From: Kiritimatiellia bacterium
GTDB lineage: Bacteria > Verrucomicrobiota > Kiritimatiellia > JAFGHX01
DNA: 64,000 nucleotides
Reading direction: 5' to 3'
Assembly (NCBI GenBank): GCA_016929905.1
Contig: JAFGHX010000057.1
Coordinates: forward strand, 1-64,000
Positions within the stretch are counted from its first letter, which is position 1, and every line of letters begins with the position of its first letter. The notes beneath the pieces are model-generated. The model was not told the origin of the DNA. It saw only the letters and a program-made list of their open reading frames with translations, and did not search any database. Shown here piece by piece: positions 8,507 through 16,969 of the stretch. The position numbers were made by a program, and so were the translations under genes.

Positions 8507-9934
8507 ATGAAAACGTTCAGGAACCTGATCAACGGCGAACTGGTTGGAACCGGCCCCCGGATCGACGTCGTGAACCCGGCGACCGGCGCCCTGGCGGGCC
8601 GGGTGCACGCGTGCCGAGCGCAGGACGCCCGCGCGGCCTTGGAGGCCGCGCAGCGCGCCTTCCCCGTCTACTCGGCTCTCTCGATCGACCAACGGGCGGA
8701 CCGAATCCGCGCTTTTCGAACCCTTCTCGGGCGGAACCGGGCGTCGATTCTGCGGGTTCTGACGGACGAGACGGGCAAGACCGCCGAAGGCGCGGCCTAC
8801 GATTTCGGCATGCTGCTCGAATGCCTCGACTTCTTTGCGGAAGCCGTCAAGCGGCACTACGGCACGAGCATTCCGGACTATGGCGGGACGCACGACAACC
8901 GGCTGATCCATCATCCCGTCGGCGTGGTCGCGGCCTTTCTGGCCTGGAACTTTCCGCTCCTGAACCTGGGCTACAAGCTCGGCCCGATCCTGGCGGCGGG
9001 CAACACGTGCGTGATCAAGCCGTCGATTCAGACCCCGCTCGCGACGGCGCTTGTGGGCGAATTGTTCAACCGCCTCGACTTCCCGCCGGGCACGCTCAAC
9101 GTCGTGTGCGGGTCCGGCCGCGAGCTGGGGCCCGTGCTCTCCGGCAGCCGGATTCCGCGGCTGCTCACCCTGATCGGCTCCACGGAGGCGGGGCTTGAGC
9201 TGATCCGCGAATCGGCGACAAGCGTGAAGCGCTATTCCCTGGAACTCGGCGGCAACGCACCGGTGCTCGTATTCGACGACGCGGACGTGCGGGATGCCGC
9301 CCGGCAGACCGTGGCGCTCAAGTTCGTCAATGCCGGCCAGGTCTGCGTTTCGCCCAACCGGGTTTATGTCCACGAACGCGTCTACGAGGCGTTCTTGCGC
9401 GAGGCGTTGCGGCTGTGCCGGCAGTACCGGCTCGGCTCCGGCGCGGCGCGAGGCCGCGTCCTGCAGCCGTTGATAGGCGAGCACGCTTTGGGTCGGATGA
9501 TCGAGCTGATTCGCGATGCGGAGGAGCGGGGTGCAACCGTACTGCACGGCGGGCGCCGCGCGCGGAGGAAGGGGTTCTTTCTGCAGCCGACCCTGATCCG
9601 GGATGCCGCGGCGCACATGCGCGTATTCAAGGAGGAAATCTTCGGGCCCATTCTCCCCGTGGCTCCTTTCTCGGCCCGCACGGACGTGTTCCGGCTGGCC
9701 AACGCCACGCCCGCCGGGCTGTCCGCCTACGTGTTCACACGCCGTCTGGACCGCGCGATGGAAGCGCAGGATCGGCTGGAGTTCGGCAACATCCTCATCA
9801 ATACCGTCCACTATTCCGTGCAACTCCCGCACGGCGGCATGAAACAGAGCGGCCTGGGCAAAGACATCAGCCACCTGGCGCTGGAGGACATGTACGAGGT
9901 CAAGAGGGTGTCCGTCAGGAGAGGCGCGGGGTAG
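8507..9934 (+). CDS. NAD(P)-dependent aldehyde dehydrogenase
   Basis: A 475-residue member of the aldehyde dehydrogenase superfamily, full length for the family. It oxidises an aldehyde to the acid with NAD(P) in the cytoplasm. Visible motifs are the cofactor-binding segment AFLAWNFPLLNLGYKLGPIL, the glutamate in SLELGGNAPVLVF, the nucleophilic cysteine in NAGQVCVSPNRVYV, and the C-terminal PHGGMKQSGLGKD. The arrangement resembles the succinate-semialdehyde/lactaldehyde branch, but the substrate cannot be read from sequence. AGGAAAGG sits just before the ATG. It stands alone behind its own promoter and is convergent with the heparinase-type gene, 47 bp away. In a region rich in fucose and uronate enzymes, lactaldehyde or a sugar-acid semialdehyde would fit; that is inference. 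Confidence 0.9.
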   Translation: MKTFRNLINGELVGTGPRIDVVNPATGALAGRVHACRAQDARAALEAAQRAFPVYSALSIDQRADRIRAFRTLLGRNRASILRVLTDETGKTAEGAAYDFGMLLECLDFFAEAVKRHYGTSIPDYGGTHDNRLIHHPVGVVAAFLAWNFPLLNLGYKLGPILAAGNTCVIKPSIQTPLATALVGELFNRLDFPPGTLNVVCGSGRELGPVLSGSRIPRLLTLIGSTEAGLELIRESATSVKRYSLELGGNAPVLVFDDADVRDAARQTVALKFVNAGQVCVSPNRVYVHERVYEAFLREALRLCRQYRLGSGAARGRVLQPLIGEHALGRMIELIRDAEERGATVLHGGRRARRKGFFLQPTLIRDAAAHMRVFKEEIFGPILPVAPFSARTDVFRLANATPAGLSAYVFTRRLDRAMEAQDRLEFGNILINTVHYSVQLPHGGMKQSGLGKDISHLALEDMYEVKRVSVRRGAG

Positions 9935-9981
9935 AGCGGACGCAGGTTCTTCGCCTCGGCGCCGGATAGGCGCTTCCGCCC

Positions 9982-12180
9982 CTACGGAAGGCCCAACACG
10001 GCGTTCTTGGCGTACCGATGCCGCACCGCGCCGGTCGTCGTATCCTTGACGAGCGTCACCATCCTGCCCTTAAACGAGAACCCGTCGTAGGTGAGCCTTT
10101 GCTCAAGGTCGTCCGACGTGTTGAAAAGGAAGACCGCCGTCTTGTCCGGAGCGACGACCTTGAAACCCGAGAGCGACGAGGCGTTGATCCGGGTGACCTG
10201 CGGATCGGCGGCGCCCGTGTCCTTTACGACGAGCAGGTTGCTGAACACCGCGTGGGTGGTGGGTGCGGCCGTCCGTTGCACGAGGTGGAAGCCATGTGGC
10301 GTGGGTGGTTTGCCGTCGGCGGCGAAGTCCTTGAAGACCTCGCAGACGCGCATCTTCTCGTAGGGCTTGCGGGTGTTGAAGTAGCCGTTGACGTATTCGC
10401 TTAATTCCGTGGCCGTCGTGCCGCGATGGCCGGCGAAATGCATGATGACGGTGGGCTTGATCTCCGTCTGCTTGTCGCGGTCAAGGAAGAAGCTGAGCTG
10501 GGAGTCCTTGACCGTGAGCAGGGCCCGTTCGTTGGGCGCCGGTATGGTGAAGCGGTTGACCTCGTCGAAGGCGTCGTAGGTGGCGTACCGGATCGGGTAG
10601 ATGGTCGAGTTGTGGAAGCGGATCGCCATCGATTTGGGCGTTGCCGTCTTCACGCGGTCGAAGACCGCAATGGTGTTCCCCAGCGCCGCCACGTGCCGTT
10701 TGTACATCTTCAACTCGCACTGCGGGCGGTAGGACGTGCTCGCGTCGCCCGTGAAATGCACGTAGCCGGCCGCGTCGTCGGCGAAGAAGTCGCGAACACC
10801 GTCTTGGCCGGTAAGTGTGGCCTGGATGAATTTGTAGTTCTCACCGAGCTGTCCGTACCCGTCGATGGTGAGCGTGTTGTGCTCCTGGGTGTTCTTCCAG
10901 TAGGAGTATCCCTGGTCGACGAGCAGGTGATTGCCCTTCTGCGCCAGGATGAAATGGTTCTGGTCGGGGTGATTGTGGCCGACCTTCTGGGCGCTGCAGA
11001 TGAAATTCAGGTAGAGGGCGGAGTCCGACCAGTCGGTTCGGTAGATTACGTCCCCGCTGCCCTCGTAGAAGACGGCCTTGGGCGTGCGGGTCGGGGCCTG
11101 CGGCCGCAGCGCGGGGTTGAACCAAAGCAGTTGGGAGGAGGGGAAATACCCGTAGCGGTCGGCGAATTTCTCATGGAACGTGTAGCCGAAATGCTGGAGC
11201 ACCGGGTCCTTGAATTCGTCTGCCAGGCGAAAGCAGAACGATGGGGGCGGACGACTCATGCCGCCGATGTCGCTATCGCCCGTGTTCACGTAGGAGGCGG
11301 GCGCGCCGGGGAACAGCAGGTCATTGATGGAGTACATGATCCGCCGGAAGTACGGGTTCGTGCCGTACAGGTCGACTCCCTCGTTAATCCGCTTGGTTTC
11401 CATGAAGGTCAGCAGGGCATACAGGCCATACATGGAATATCCTGTGCCTTCCTGCCCGGACCCGTCCTCGGCCAGCAGCGGAATGACCTTGTCGACGAGC
11501 AGAGTCGTCGCGGTGTTGATGTATGTGTCGCTAAGCTCGGGCGGTATTTCGTCGCGCAGCGCGACCGCCGCCTGGTAGATCGAGTTGTTGCACCACCACA
11601 GGTGGTTGTTCAGCAGCAGGCTCCTCCTCGTGCGGGCAGTGTCGAAATAGTAGTAGTAGGTCTTGGTATTGAAATGCAGGTCGAGCCGGTGCAGCAGGAG
11701 GTCCCGGATCTTGCCGCGCAAGGCCGGCTCGATCTCGTGATAGAGCATGTCGTAGGCAAAGGCCGTCCCGATCAGGTAGTGAGAGTAGGTGAGGTCTCCG
11801 CCCGTCCATCGGTTTTTGCCGACGGCCGACAGGTACTCCATGACCTTGGCGAAGTACTTCTTCTCGCCGGTCATGAGGTAGGCGACGGTCAGCGTCTTGA
11901 CCCGGCTGTCGTAGTCCAGATAGCCCATGATCGGCTTGCGGTTGAGGGTTTCCTCCGCCACGCGGAAGAACGTCTTGCGCAGCGACGCGCAGGCCGGGGC
12001 CGTCTTGGCGCGCTGGATCTGCGCCCGGGTGAAGAACAGCTCCCCGTGCGTGGCCTTGAGCGGGCCGCGGGCAGTGAATCGGCCCGTCGGCTTCTCTGCC
12101 GAGATGGCGGGAGCAGCAGACAGAAACAGGGCAAGGGTGAGCGCGCACGTGGTCCGGACTGCCGTCGGTCGAATCTTCAC
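9982..12180 (-). CDS. Heparinase II/III family polysaccharide lyase-like protein, secreted
   Basis: I place the start at GTG 12180 although the frame is open upstream: AAGGAGG lies 7 bases before it and a good signal peptide follows (basic start, TCALTLALFLSAAPA, cut near ISAEK), giving 732 residues. The mature protein has an alpha/alpha barrel region (about 60-420, with LLLNNHLWWCNN) and a C-terminal beta-sandwich with the family hallmark VGHNHPDQNHFILAQKG near residues 450-470, where the histidines are expected to act or bind metal. The family cleaves uronate-containing polysaccharides (heparin, heparan, alginate and relatives) by beta-elimination, in the periplasm or outside. The upstream reading frame is a truncated oxidoreductase (separate entry), so annotation programs may merge the two into a false 948-residue fusion. 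Confidence 0.82.
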   Translation of the reverse strand: MKIRPTAVRTTCALTLALFLSAAPAISAEKPTGRFTARGPLKATHGELFFTRAQIQRAKTAPACASLRKTFFRVAEETLNRKPIMGYLDYDSRVKTLTVAYLMTGEKKYFAKVMEYLSAVGKNRWTGGDLTYSHYLIGTAFAYDMLYHEIEPALRGKIRDLLLHRLDLHFNTKTYYYYFDTARTRRSLLLNNHLWWCNNSIYQAAVALRDEIPPELSDTYINTATTLLVDKVIPLLAEDGSGQEGTGYSMYGLYALLTFMETKRINEGVDLYGTNPYFRRIMYSINDLLFPGAPASYVNTGDSDIGGMSRPPPSFCFRLADEFKDPVLQHFGYTFHEKFADRYGYFPSSQLLWFNPALRPQAPTRTPKAVFYEGSGDVIYRTDWSDSALYLNFICSAQKVGHNHPDQNHFILAQKGNHLLVDQGYSYWKNTQEHNTLTIDGYGQLGENYKFIQATLTGQDGVRDFFADDAAGYVHFTGDASTSYRPQCELKMYKRHVAALGNTIAVFDRVKTATPKSMAIRFHNSTIYPIRYATYDAFDEVNRFTIPAPNERALLTVKDSQLSFFLDRDKQTEIKPTVIMHFAGHRGTTATELSEYVNGYFNTRKPYEKMRVCEVFKDFAADGKPPTPHGFHLVQRTAAPTTHAVFSNLLVVKDTGAADPQVTRINASSLSGFKVVAPDKTAVFLFNTSDDLEQRLTYDGFSFKGRMVTLVKDTTTGAVRHRYAKNAVLGLP

Positions 12181-12828
12181 GGTACTGCCTCCTTCCTGCG
12201 AGTCAAGAATAACGTCCTTTTCGGCCAGGGCCCGTTGCAGATCTTGGACGGGCAGGTCGCCGGCCTGAACACAGACATCGGCATCGCCGGTTGCGTCCAC
12301 GAAGACCGTGCCGGCAACGGCCAGGCGCCCGTCTTTGTTCTCGACGACGGCGGCGCGCAGGGCGTCGCCGTCCTTGATCACGGCACAGAACCGCGTATCG
12401 TAGAGCAGATGAACACCGGCGTCCTGCACCATCGCCTCTAACGCGAGGATGCAGCTCCCGACATTGAAGCTGCTTGGGTAGCGCCGGCCGCGTGCCGCGG
12501 GCGCGTCGGATTCCGGCGGCCAGGCCGGGGGCGGGTAGACGGCCAGGCGCTTGTTTTCGGCCCGGACGTCCGCCGTGACACGCAGGAGGAGTTCTTCTCC
12601 GAGCCCACCCACGAGCTGCGTGCCCCGGCCGTCGCAGAGCGGGAGGAACACGAGCACATTGCCAAGCGTTGCGAGGCCGCCCAGGGTCACCGTCTTCTCC
12701 ATCAGACAGACAGAAGCTCCGCTGCGGGCCGCTGCAATCGCGGCGGAAACCCCGGCGACGCCGCCACCCACGACCACGACGTCATAGCGGCCGCCAAGCG
12801 GCAAATCCCGTGCAGGTTCTCGAAACAC
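12181..12828 (-). pseudogene. Truncated FAD-dependent oxidoreductase, N-terminal third only
   Basis: Starts at GTG 12828, one base after the IclR stop codon, so it was probably the second gene of that operon. It opens with the dinucleotide-binding fingerprint DVVVVGGGVAGVSAA, the acidic-end strand VCLMEKT and LGGLATLGNV, as in FAD-dependent oxidoreductases of about 430-450 residues found beside sugar-degradation genes in PVC and related bacteria. Similarity stops near VDATGDADVCVQAGDLPV (about residue 195). The remaining codons run without a stop into the ribosome-binding site and start codon of the lyase gene. The rest of the enzyme is missing, so the fragment should be non-functional unless a fusion is translated. 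Confidence 0.75.
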
Positions 12829-12829
12829 G

Positions 12830-13591
12830 TCACGCCCCTATCTGTCCGGCTGCAGCCCGTCCCGCCTCGAGCATGCGCGGCCAGGCGCGTTCGGCTTCCT
12901 TCGCGGTTCGCGCGATCCGCTGGATCGTCAGCGAGGCAACGAATTCGTCCGTTGCGGAAAACACGGGAAGCCCGATCAGCCGCACCTTCGCCCCTGCCTC
13001 CAGCGGCAGTCGCACGTACCCCTCCGCACGCGTCTTGTCCACCACGGCTTCGAACGCAGCCGCAGAATGCCACAGGCCACTGCCGTAAACGTCAAATGGA
13101 TGCTGTTCCCTGTAGCGCTGCGCACGCTCCTCCGGCCAGAAGGCAAGATGCACGATGGAAGCCAGCGAGGTGTAGGGAGGAAGCGGGCTGGCCACGTCGC
13201 GCTGGACGTGGCCCGGCCGCCTCACGGACATCTGTTGAGAGACCACCAGCCCGTCGCCACGCGCCTCGCAGAAACTGATCGAAACGGCCCCCAGCTCCGC
13301 CTGCAGGCCCAGCATGATCTCGCCGGCCCGGCGCACGAGACGACGACGCACCTGCCTGCCAACCAGATCAAGCAGGCCCGAGCCCAGCCGGTAGCGAACC
13401 GGCCTCTCCGCCCTCTCGACATAACCCCCCGCTACCAGCGTGCTGAGCAGGTGATGCACCGCCGGCGGCTTGCCGCCCAGCTCTTTGGCAATGTCCTGCA
13501 AACGCATCCCGTCATCGCTCTCGGCGAGCAGTTCCAGGACATCCATTCCGCGCGTCAGCGCCTGAATTCGCTTCGCTTCGGTCACTGACAT
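12830..13591 (-). CDS. IclR-family transcriptional regulator
   Basis: A 253-residue protein of standard IclR length. Residues 8-70 form the winged helix-turn-helix (RIQALTRGMDVLELLAESD, then GGKPPAVHHLLSTLVAGGYVER) and residues 80-250 the effector-binding domain, with the usual ASIVHLAFWPEE and IGLPVFSATDEFVASL segments. IclR proteins sense small metabolites, often sugar or aromatic acids, and control a neighbouring operon and themselves. Here the target operon would be the truncated oxidoreductase and the heparinase-type gene directly downstream. A 7-bp inverted repeat upstream (13619-13644) is a candidate operator. Confidence 0.88.
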   Translation of the reverse strand: MSVTEAKRIQALTRGMDVLELLAESDDGMRLQDIAKELGGKPPAVHHLLSTLVAGGYVERAERPVRYRLGSGLLDLVGRQVRRRLVRRAGEIMLGLQAELGAVSISFCEARGDGLVVSQQMSVRRPGHVQRDVASPLPPYTSLASIVHLAFWPEERAQRYREQHPFDVYGSGLWHSAAAFEAVVDKTRAEGYVRLPLEAGAKVRLIGLPVFSATDEFVASLTIQRIARTAKEAERAWPRMLEAGRAAAGQIGA

Positions 13592-13618
13592 TATTTACCT
13601 ATTTTAAATTTTCGTTTG

Positions 13619-13644
13619 CTAGTCTGGCAACCGGTATAGACTAG
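13619..13644. promoter_or_regulatory. Inverted repeat, candidate IclR operator
   Basis: CTAGTCT (13619-13625) and AGACTAG (13638-13644) form a perfect 7-bp inverted repeat with a 12-bp spacer, 28 bp upstream of the IclR start codon. On the minus strand it overlaps a weak promoter-like TTGCCA. The divergent sigma-factor gene starts at 13885, so the site could affect both sides. Function is inferred from position only. Confidence 0.4.
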
Positions 13645-13884
13645 GAACATGGCATGCATCTTGACAAGAGGCCATCGCGGACCGGACGATTGGCGGGAGC
13701 GGGTGGAGTCGGAGCAGGACGTGCCGCTCCGCCGTTCGATTTTTCCTGCCAATCCGCCCTGACACGCTTATTATCGGGGCATGGTGAGGGAATTCGCGCA
13801 GGTTTTTCTGCTCTTTCGATTTCCTGCCGGCATATTGGGAGGGGGCGGGATGTGCCGGCTGGTAACGCAACGTGTGAGCGGTTG

Positions 13885-16800
13885 ATGAGCGGACAGGATC
13901 GAACCGAGACGATCGAGCGCAGGCTGCTCGCCGACTACGTGCGCACCGGGTCAGAGGGCGCATTCCGGCAGTTGGTGGAGCGGTATGGGCAGCTGGTCTA
14001 CAGCGCGGCCTATCGCCGGCTGCAGGATCATCATCTGGCCGAGGACGCGGCGCAAGCGACATTCATTGTCTTCGCCGAGAAGGCCCGAAGCCTGGGAAAG
14101 AACACCATGTTGGGCGGCTGGCTATGGCGGACGGCGGTGCATGTAGCGGGGCACATGATCCGGTCGCGCGGGGCGCGGGCAAGGCGCGAGCAGGCTGTCT
14201 GGGAGCCGGAGGCCGAGAGCCGGGATACGCTGTGGCAGCAGGTGGCGCCCGAGCTGGACGGCGCGCTGGCCACGCTGTCGGCGAAGACGCGCGAAGCGGT
14301 GGTCGCGTACTATCTGCTCGGCAAATCCCAACGCGAAATCGCGGAAGCGTACGGGGTCAAGTTGAGCACGGCGCGCATGCGCATCCTGACCGGCATCAAG
14401 CGGCTGCGCGCGGCGCTGGCCAGGCGTGGGTTTGCCGTACCCTTGGCGCTGCTCGCGGCCTTCCTGAACTCGCGCACGGCGGAAGCCGTTTCGGCAGGGC
14501 TGTGCGATTCCATCCACACGACAGCCTTCGGGACTGCCGGCGGCGCCGCGGCCGCCGGCGGGTCGGCCTACGCCATTGCGCGCGGGGCCATGCGCGCCAT
14601 GGCATGGGTGAAGCTGAAGGTGGCGGCGCTTTTCGTCACGACCGCCGTGGGCGTCGGAACCCTTGGCGGGGCCCTGCTGTTGCAGAACGGCCCGCACCCG
14701 GCCGCAGGCCCGGCGTCCGTGATGAACGCCGAAGAGGCGCCTTGGGGTCGGGACGTTCGGTGGCGGCCCATCGAACTCGGCAGCGGCGGGCACGTGGAAT
14801 CGATCGCGTGCGATCCGCGCCATCCGGACATCGTCTACGCGGGGACGGCAGCGGGCGGGCTCTTCGTCTCGACGGACGGCGGCCGCTCGTACAAGGCCCG
14901 CAACGAGGGCCTTCGCGACTACTTCATCCATCGCATCGCGGTGCACCCGCTTGACACGCGGATCGTGCTGCTGGGCGCCAAGAGCGGCATCTACAAGAGC
15001 ACGGACCGCGCCCATACGTGGCGCCGGATCGAAAACGGATTCCTCAAGCCGGACCGTTGGTCGCTGTCGATGCCGATCGGCGCGCTCTGTTTCGACCCGT
15101 CGAACCCGGACGTCGTCTACGCCGGCGTGGGACAAATGCAGTGGGTGAGCCGCCTGTCGCCGGGCGGCCGCATCTACAAGAGCACGGATTGCGGCGAATC
15201 GTGGTCGCGCGTGGGCGAGGGGCAGTTGCCGGCGAACGCGTCCGTCAACGGGCTGGCCGTCAAGCCGGGCGACGGCCGTGTGGTGCTGGCGGCGACCGGC
15301 GGGGGCCTGTACCGCAGCGCGGATTCCGGGCGCACGTGGGCTTTGTCGGGCGCCGGTCTGTTGTCCACGGACATTCGGGAGGTCGCCTTCGCGCCGTCGG
15401 CGCCGAACGTCGCGTACGGCTCGGCCGGCAACACGGCGGAGGGCAACGCCGCCTTCAACGGTGGCGTCTATCGGAGCGACGACGGCGGGCTGTCGTGGCA
15501 ACGCCGCTCCGCCGGCCTACCCGGCCGCGCGCCAGCGGACGCGGCGGGTCGCACGGGCGCGGATATTCGCCCGCTCGTCGTGGATCCCGAGAATGGCGAT
15601 GTCGTGTACGTCGGCAACCACAACTGGGATGCCCCGGTCGTGTTCAAGACCGTCGACGGCGGCCGGCGTTGGCGCGGGACGATGGACCGCCGGAATGTGG
15701 CGTTTGGCTGGGTCGGCACGCTGTCGCCGGTCAAGGCGCTGGCGATTGCCCGCTCGGATCCGAGCCGGCTCTATGCCGGCACCTTTTACCAGGCATTCGG
15801 CACGCGTGACGCCGCTCGAAGTTGGGTCCAACTCTATGGCCGTCCCGTGTCCGGCGAGACGCAGGCCGGTCGCGGGCTGGACACGACGGCGGTGAACGCG
15901 ATCGTGTGCGATCCCGTGCGGCCAGGCCGCCTCTTCCTCTGCTGCGACCGCGGCGGGCTCTGGCTCAGCGACGACAAGGGGCAGAGCTGGCGGCGGGCGA
16001 ATCCGCGGCTGGGCGTGGTCGTGAACGCCTTCGCGGTTGTGGTGGACCCGCAAGAGCCGGCCACGCTCTGGGCGGCGACCGACAAGCAGGACGAGGCCGT
16101 ATCCCAGTCCACCGACGGCGGCCGGGAATGGCGGCCGGTCGGCCGGCCGGCGACCGGCCTGCCCGCCGGCGCGGTGCGTGTGCTGCTGCTGGACCCCTCG
16201 AGCCCGGTCTCGGCCCGGCGTCTGTATGCGGTCTGCGAGGGACACGGCGTGTACGCGGGCGACCGGGGCGGCACCCGTTGGACCTGCGTGAACGGCGACC
16301 TGCCCGCCCGGGCCGCGCGGCACGGGTTCGCGATGGCGATGAATCCGGACAACCCGCGGCACCTGCGCCTCGTTTGCCGGCGCGGCGAGACGTACGAGAC
16401 GCACGACGGCGGAACGCATTGGACCGGCCTGTCCCGGCCCGGCGACGCCGGCGACGTCACGGCACTCGCCGCGGACCCGGCCGACTTTGAAACCCTGTAC
16501 ATGGCAACGCGCTGGCACAAGGACGCGGCGGACGAGAGCGGGCACTCTTGCGAGGGCGCGCTCTACAAAACGGTGAACGGCGGCCGAACCTGGCGGCGGA
16601 TCCTCAACTATCGCGAGGTCAACTGCGTTGCGGTCAGCCCCGTCGACCGCAACGTGCTCTACGCCGGCACCGACGACGGGGAGTTCCACGACGAAAGCAC
16701 GGCCGAGGGCGTCTTGAAGAGCCTCGACGGGGGCAGGACATGGCAGCATGAGAACACGGGGCTCACCTTCCGGCGCATCGGCAGCCTCACCATCGATCCG

Positions 16801-16905
16801 CACGAGCCCGGCCGACTCTACGTCGGAACGCGCGGAAGCGGCGCCTTCGTCGGGGGCGACGAAATGCCGCGGACGCGCTGGCGGTTCATCGCCCGGGCGC
16901 CGTGA
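13885..16905 (+). CDS. ECF sigma factor fused via a membrane helix to a BNR/VPS10-type propeller
   Basis: One 1006-residue chain joins a cytoplasmic transcription factor to a predicted extracytoplasmic sensor-like domain. Residues 1-95 are sigma region 2 (LVERYGQLVYSAAYRRL, LAEDAAQATFIVFAEKA); residues 120-175 are region 4 (LSAKTREAVVAYYLLGKSQ, IAEAYGVKLSTARMR). After an Ala/Gly linker a hydrophobic helix follows (about 222-245, KVAALFVTTAVGVGTLGGAL). Residues 270-1006 contain at least eight BNR/sialidase-type repeats (forms such as VYAGTAAGGLFVSTDGGRSY, YRSDDGGLSWQRR, YKTVNGGRTWRR). I chose ATG 13885, where sigma similarity begins; the frame is open from 13654 but that part resembles nothing. 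No anti-sigma gene is adjacent. PVC bacteria are known to have ECF factors with long C-terminal extensions; this exact layout is unfamiliar to me. Confidence 0.8.
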   Translation: MSGQDRTETIERRLLADYVRTGSEGAFRQLVERYGQLVYSAAYRRLQDHHLAEDAAQATFIVFAEKARSLGKNTMLGGWLWRTAVHVAGHMIRSRGARARREQAVWEPEAESRDTLWQQVAPELDGALATLSAKTREAVVAYYLLGKSQREIAEAYGVKLSTARMRILTGIKRLRAALARRGFAVPLALLAAFLNSRTAEAVSAGLCDSIHTTAFGTAGGAAAAGGSAYAIARGAMRAMAWVKLKVAALFVTTAVGVGTLGGALLLQNGPHPAAGPASVMNAEEAPWGRDVRWRPIELGSGGHVESIACDPRHPDIVYAGTAAGGLFVSTDGGRSYKARNEGLRDYFIHRIAVHPLDTRIVLLGAKSGIYKSTDRAHTWRRIENGFLKPDRWSLSMPIGALCFDPSNPDVVYAGVGQMQWVSRLSPGGRIYKSTDCGESWSRVGEGQLPANASVNGLAVKPGDGRVVLAATGGGLYRSADSGRTWALSGAGLLSTDIREVAFAPSAPNVAYGSAGNTAEGNAAFNGGVYRSDDGGLSWQRRSAGLPGRAPADAAGRTGADIRPLVVDPENGDVVYVGNHNWDAPVVFKTVDGGRRWRGTMDRRNVAFGWVGTLSPVKALAIARSDPSRLYAGTFYQAFGTRDAARSWVQLYGRPVSGETQAGRGLDTTAVNAIVCDPVRPGRLFLCCDRGGLWLSDDKGQSWRRANPRLGVVVNAFAVVVDPQEPATLWAATDKQDEAVSQSTDGGREWRPVGRPATGLPAGAVRVLLLDPSSPVSARRLYAVCEGHGVYAGDRGGTRWTCVNGDLPARAARHGFAMAMNPDNPRHLRLVCRRGETYETHDGGTHWTGLSRPGDAGDVTALAADPADFETLYMATRWHKDAADESGHSCEGALYKTVNGGRTWRRILNYREVNCVAVSPVDRNVLYAGTDDGEFHDESTAEGVLKSLDGGRTWQHENTGLTFRRIGSLTIDPHEPGRLYVGTRGSGAFVGGDEMPRTRWRFIARAP

Positions 16906-16969
16906 ACGCCGCTCCGCCGAAGCAGGCCGCCGGGTTGCGGGCAACGCCGGCTTGCGGTAGGATGCGGGC

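Noticed and set aside
10426-12441. 671-codon plus-strand frame opposite the lyase and oxidoreductase fragment
   Set aside because: The minus strand encodes recognisable family motifs throughout; this translation has none.
9982-12828. A genuine 948-residue oxidoreductase-lyase fusion enzyme
   Set aside because: The lyase half has its own ribosome-binding site, start and signal peptide, and the oxidoreductase half lacks two thirds of its fold.
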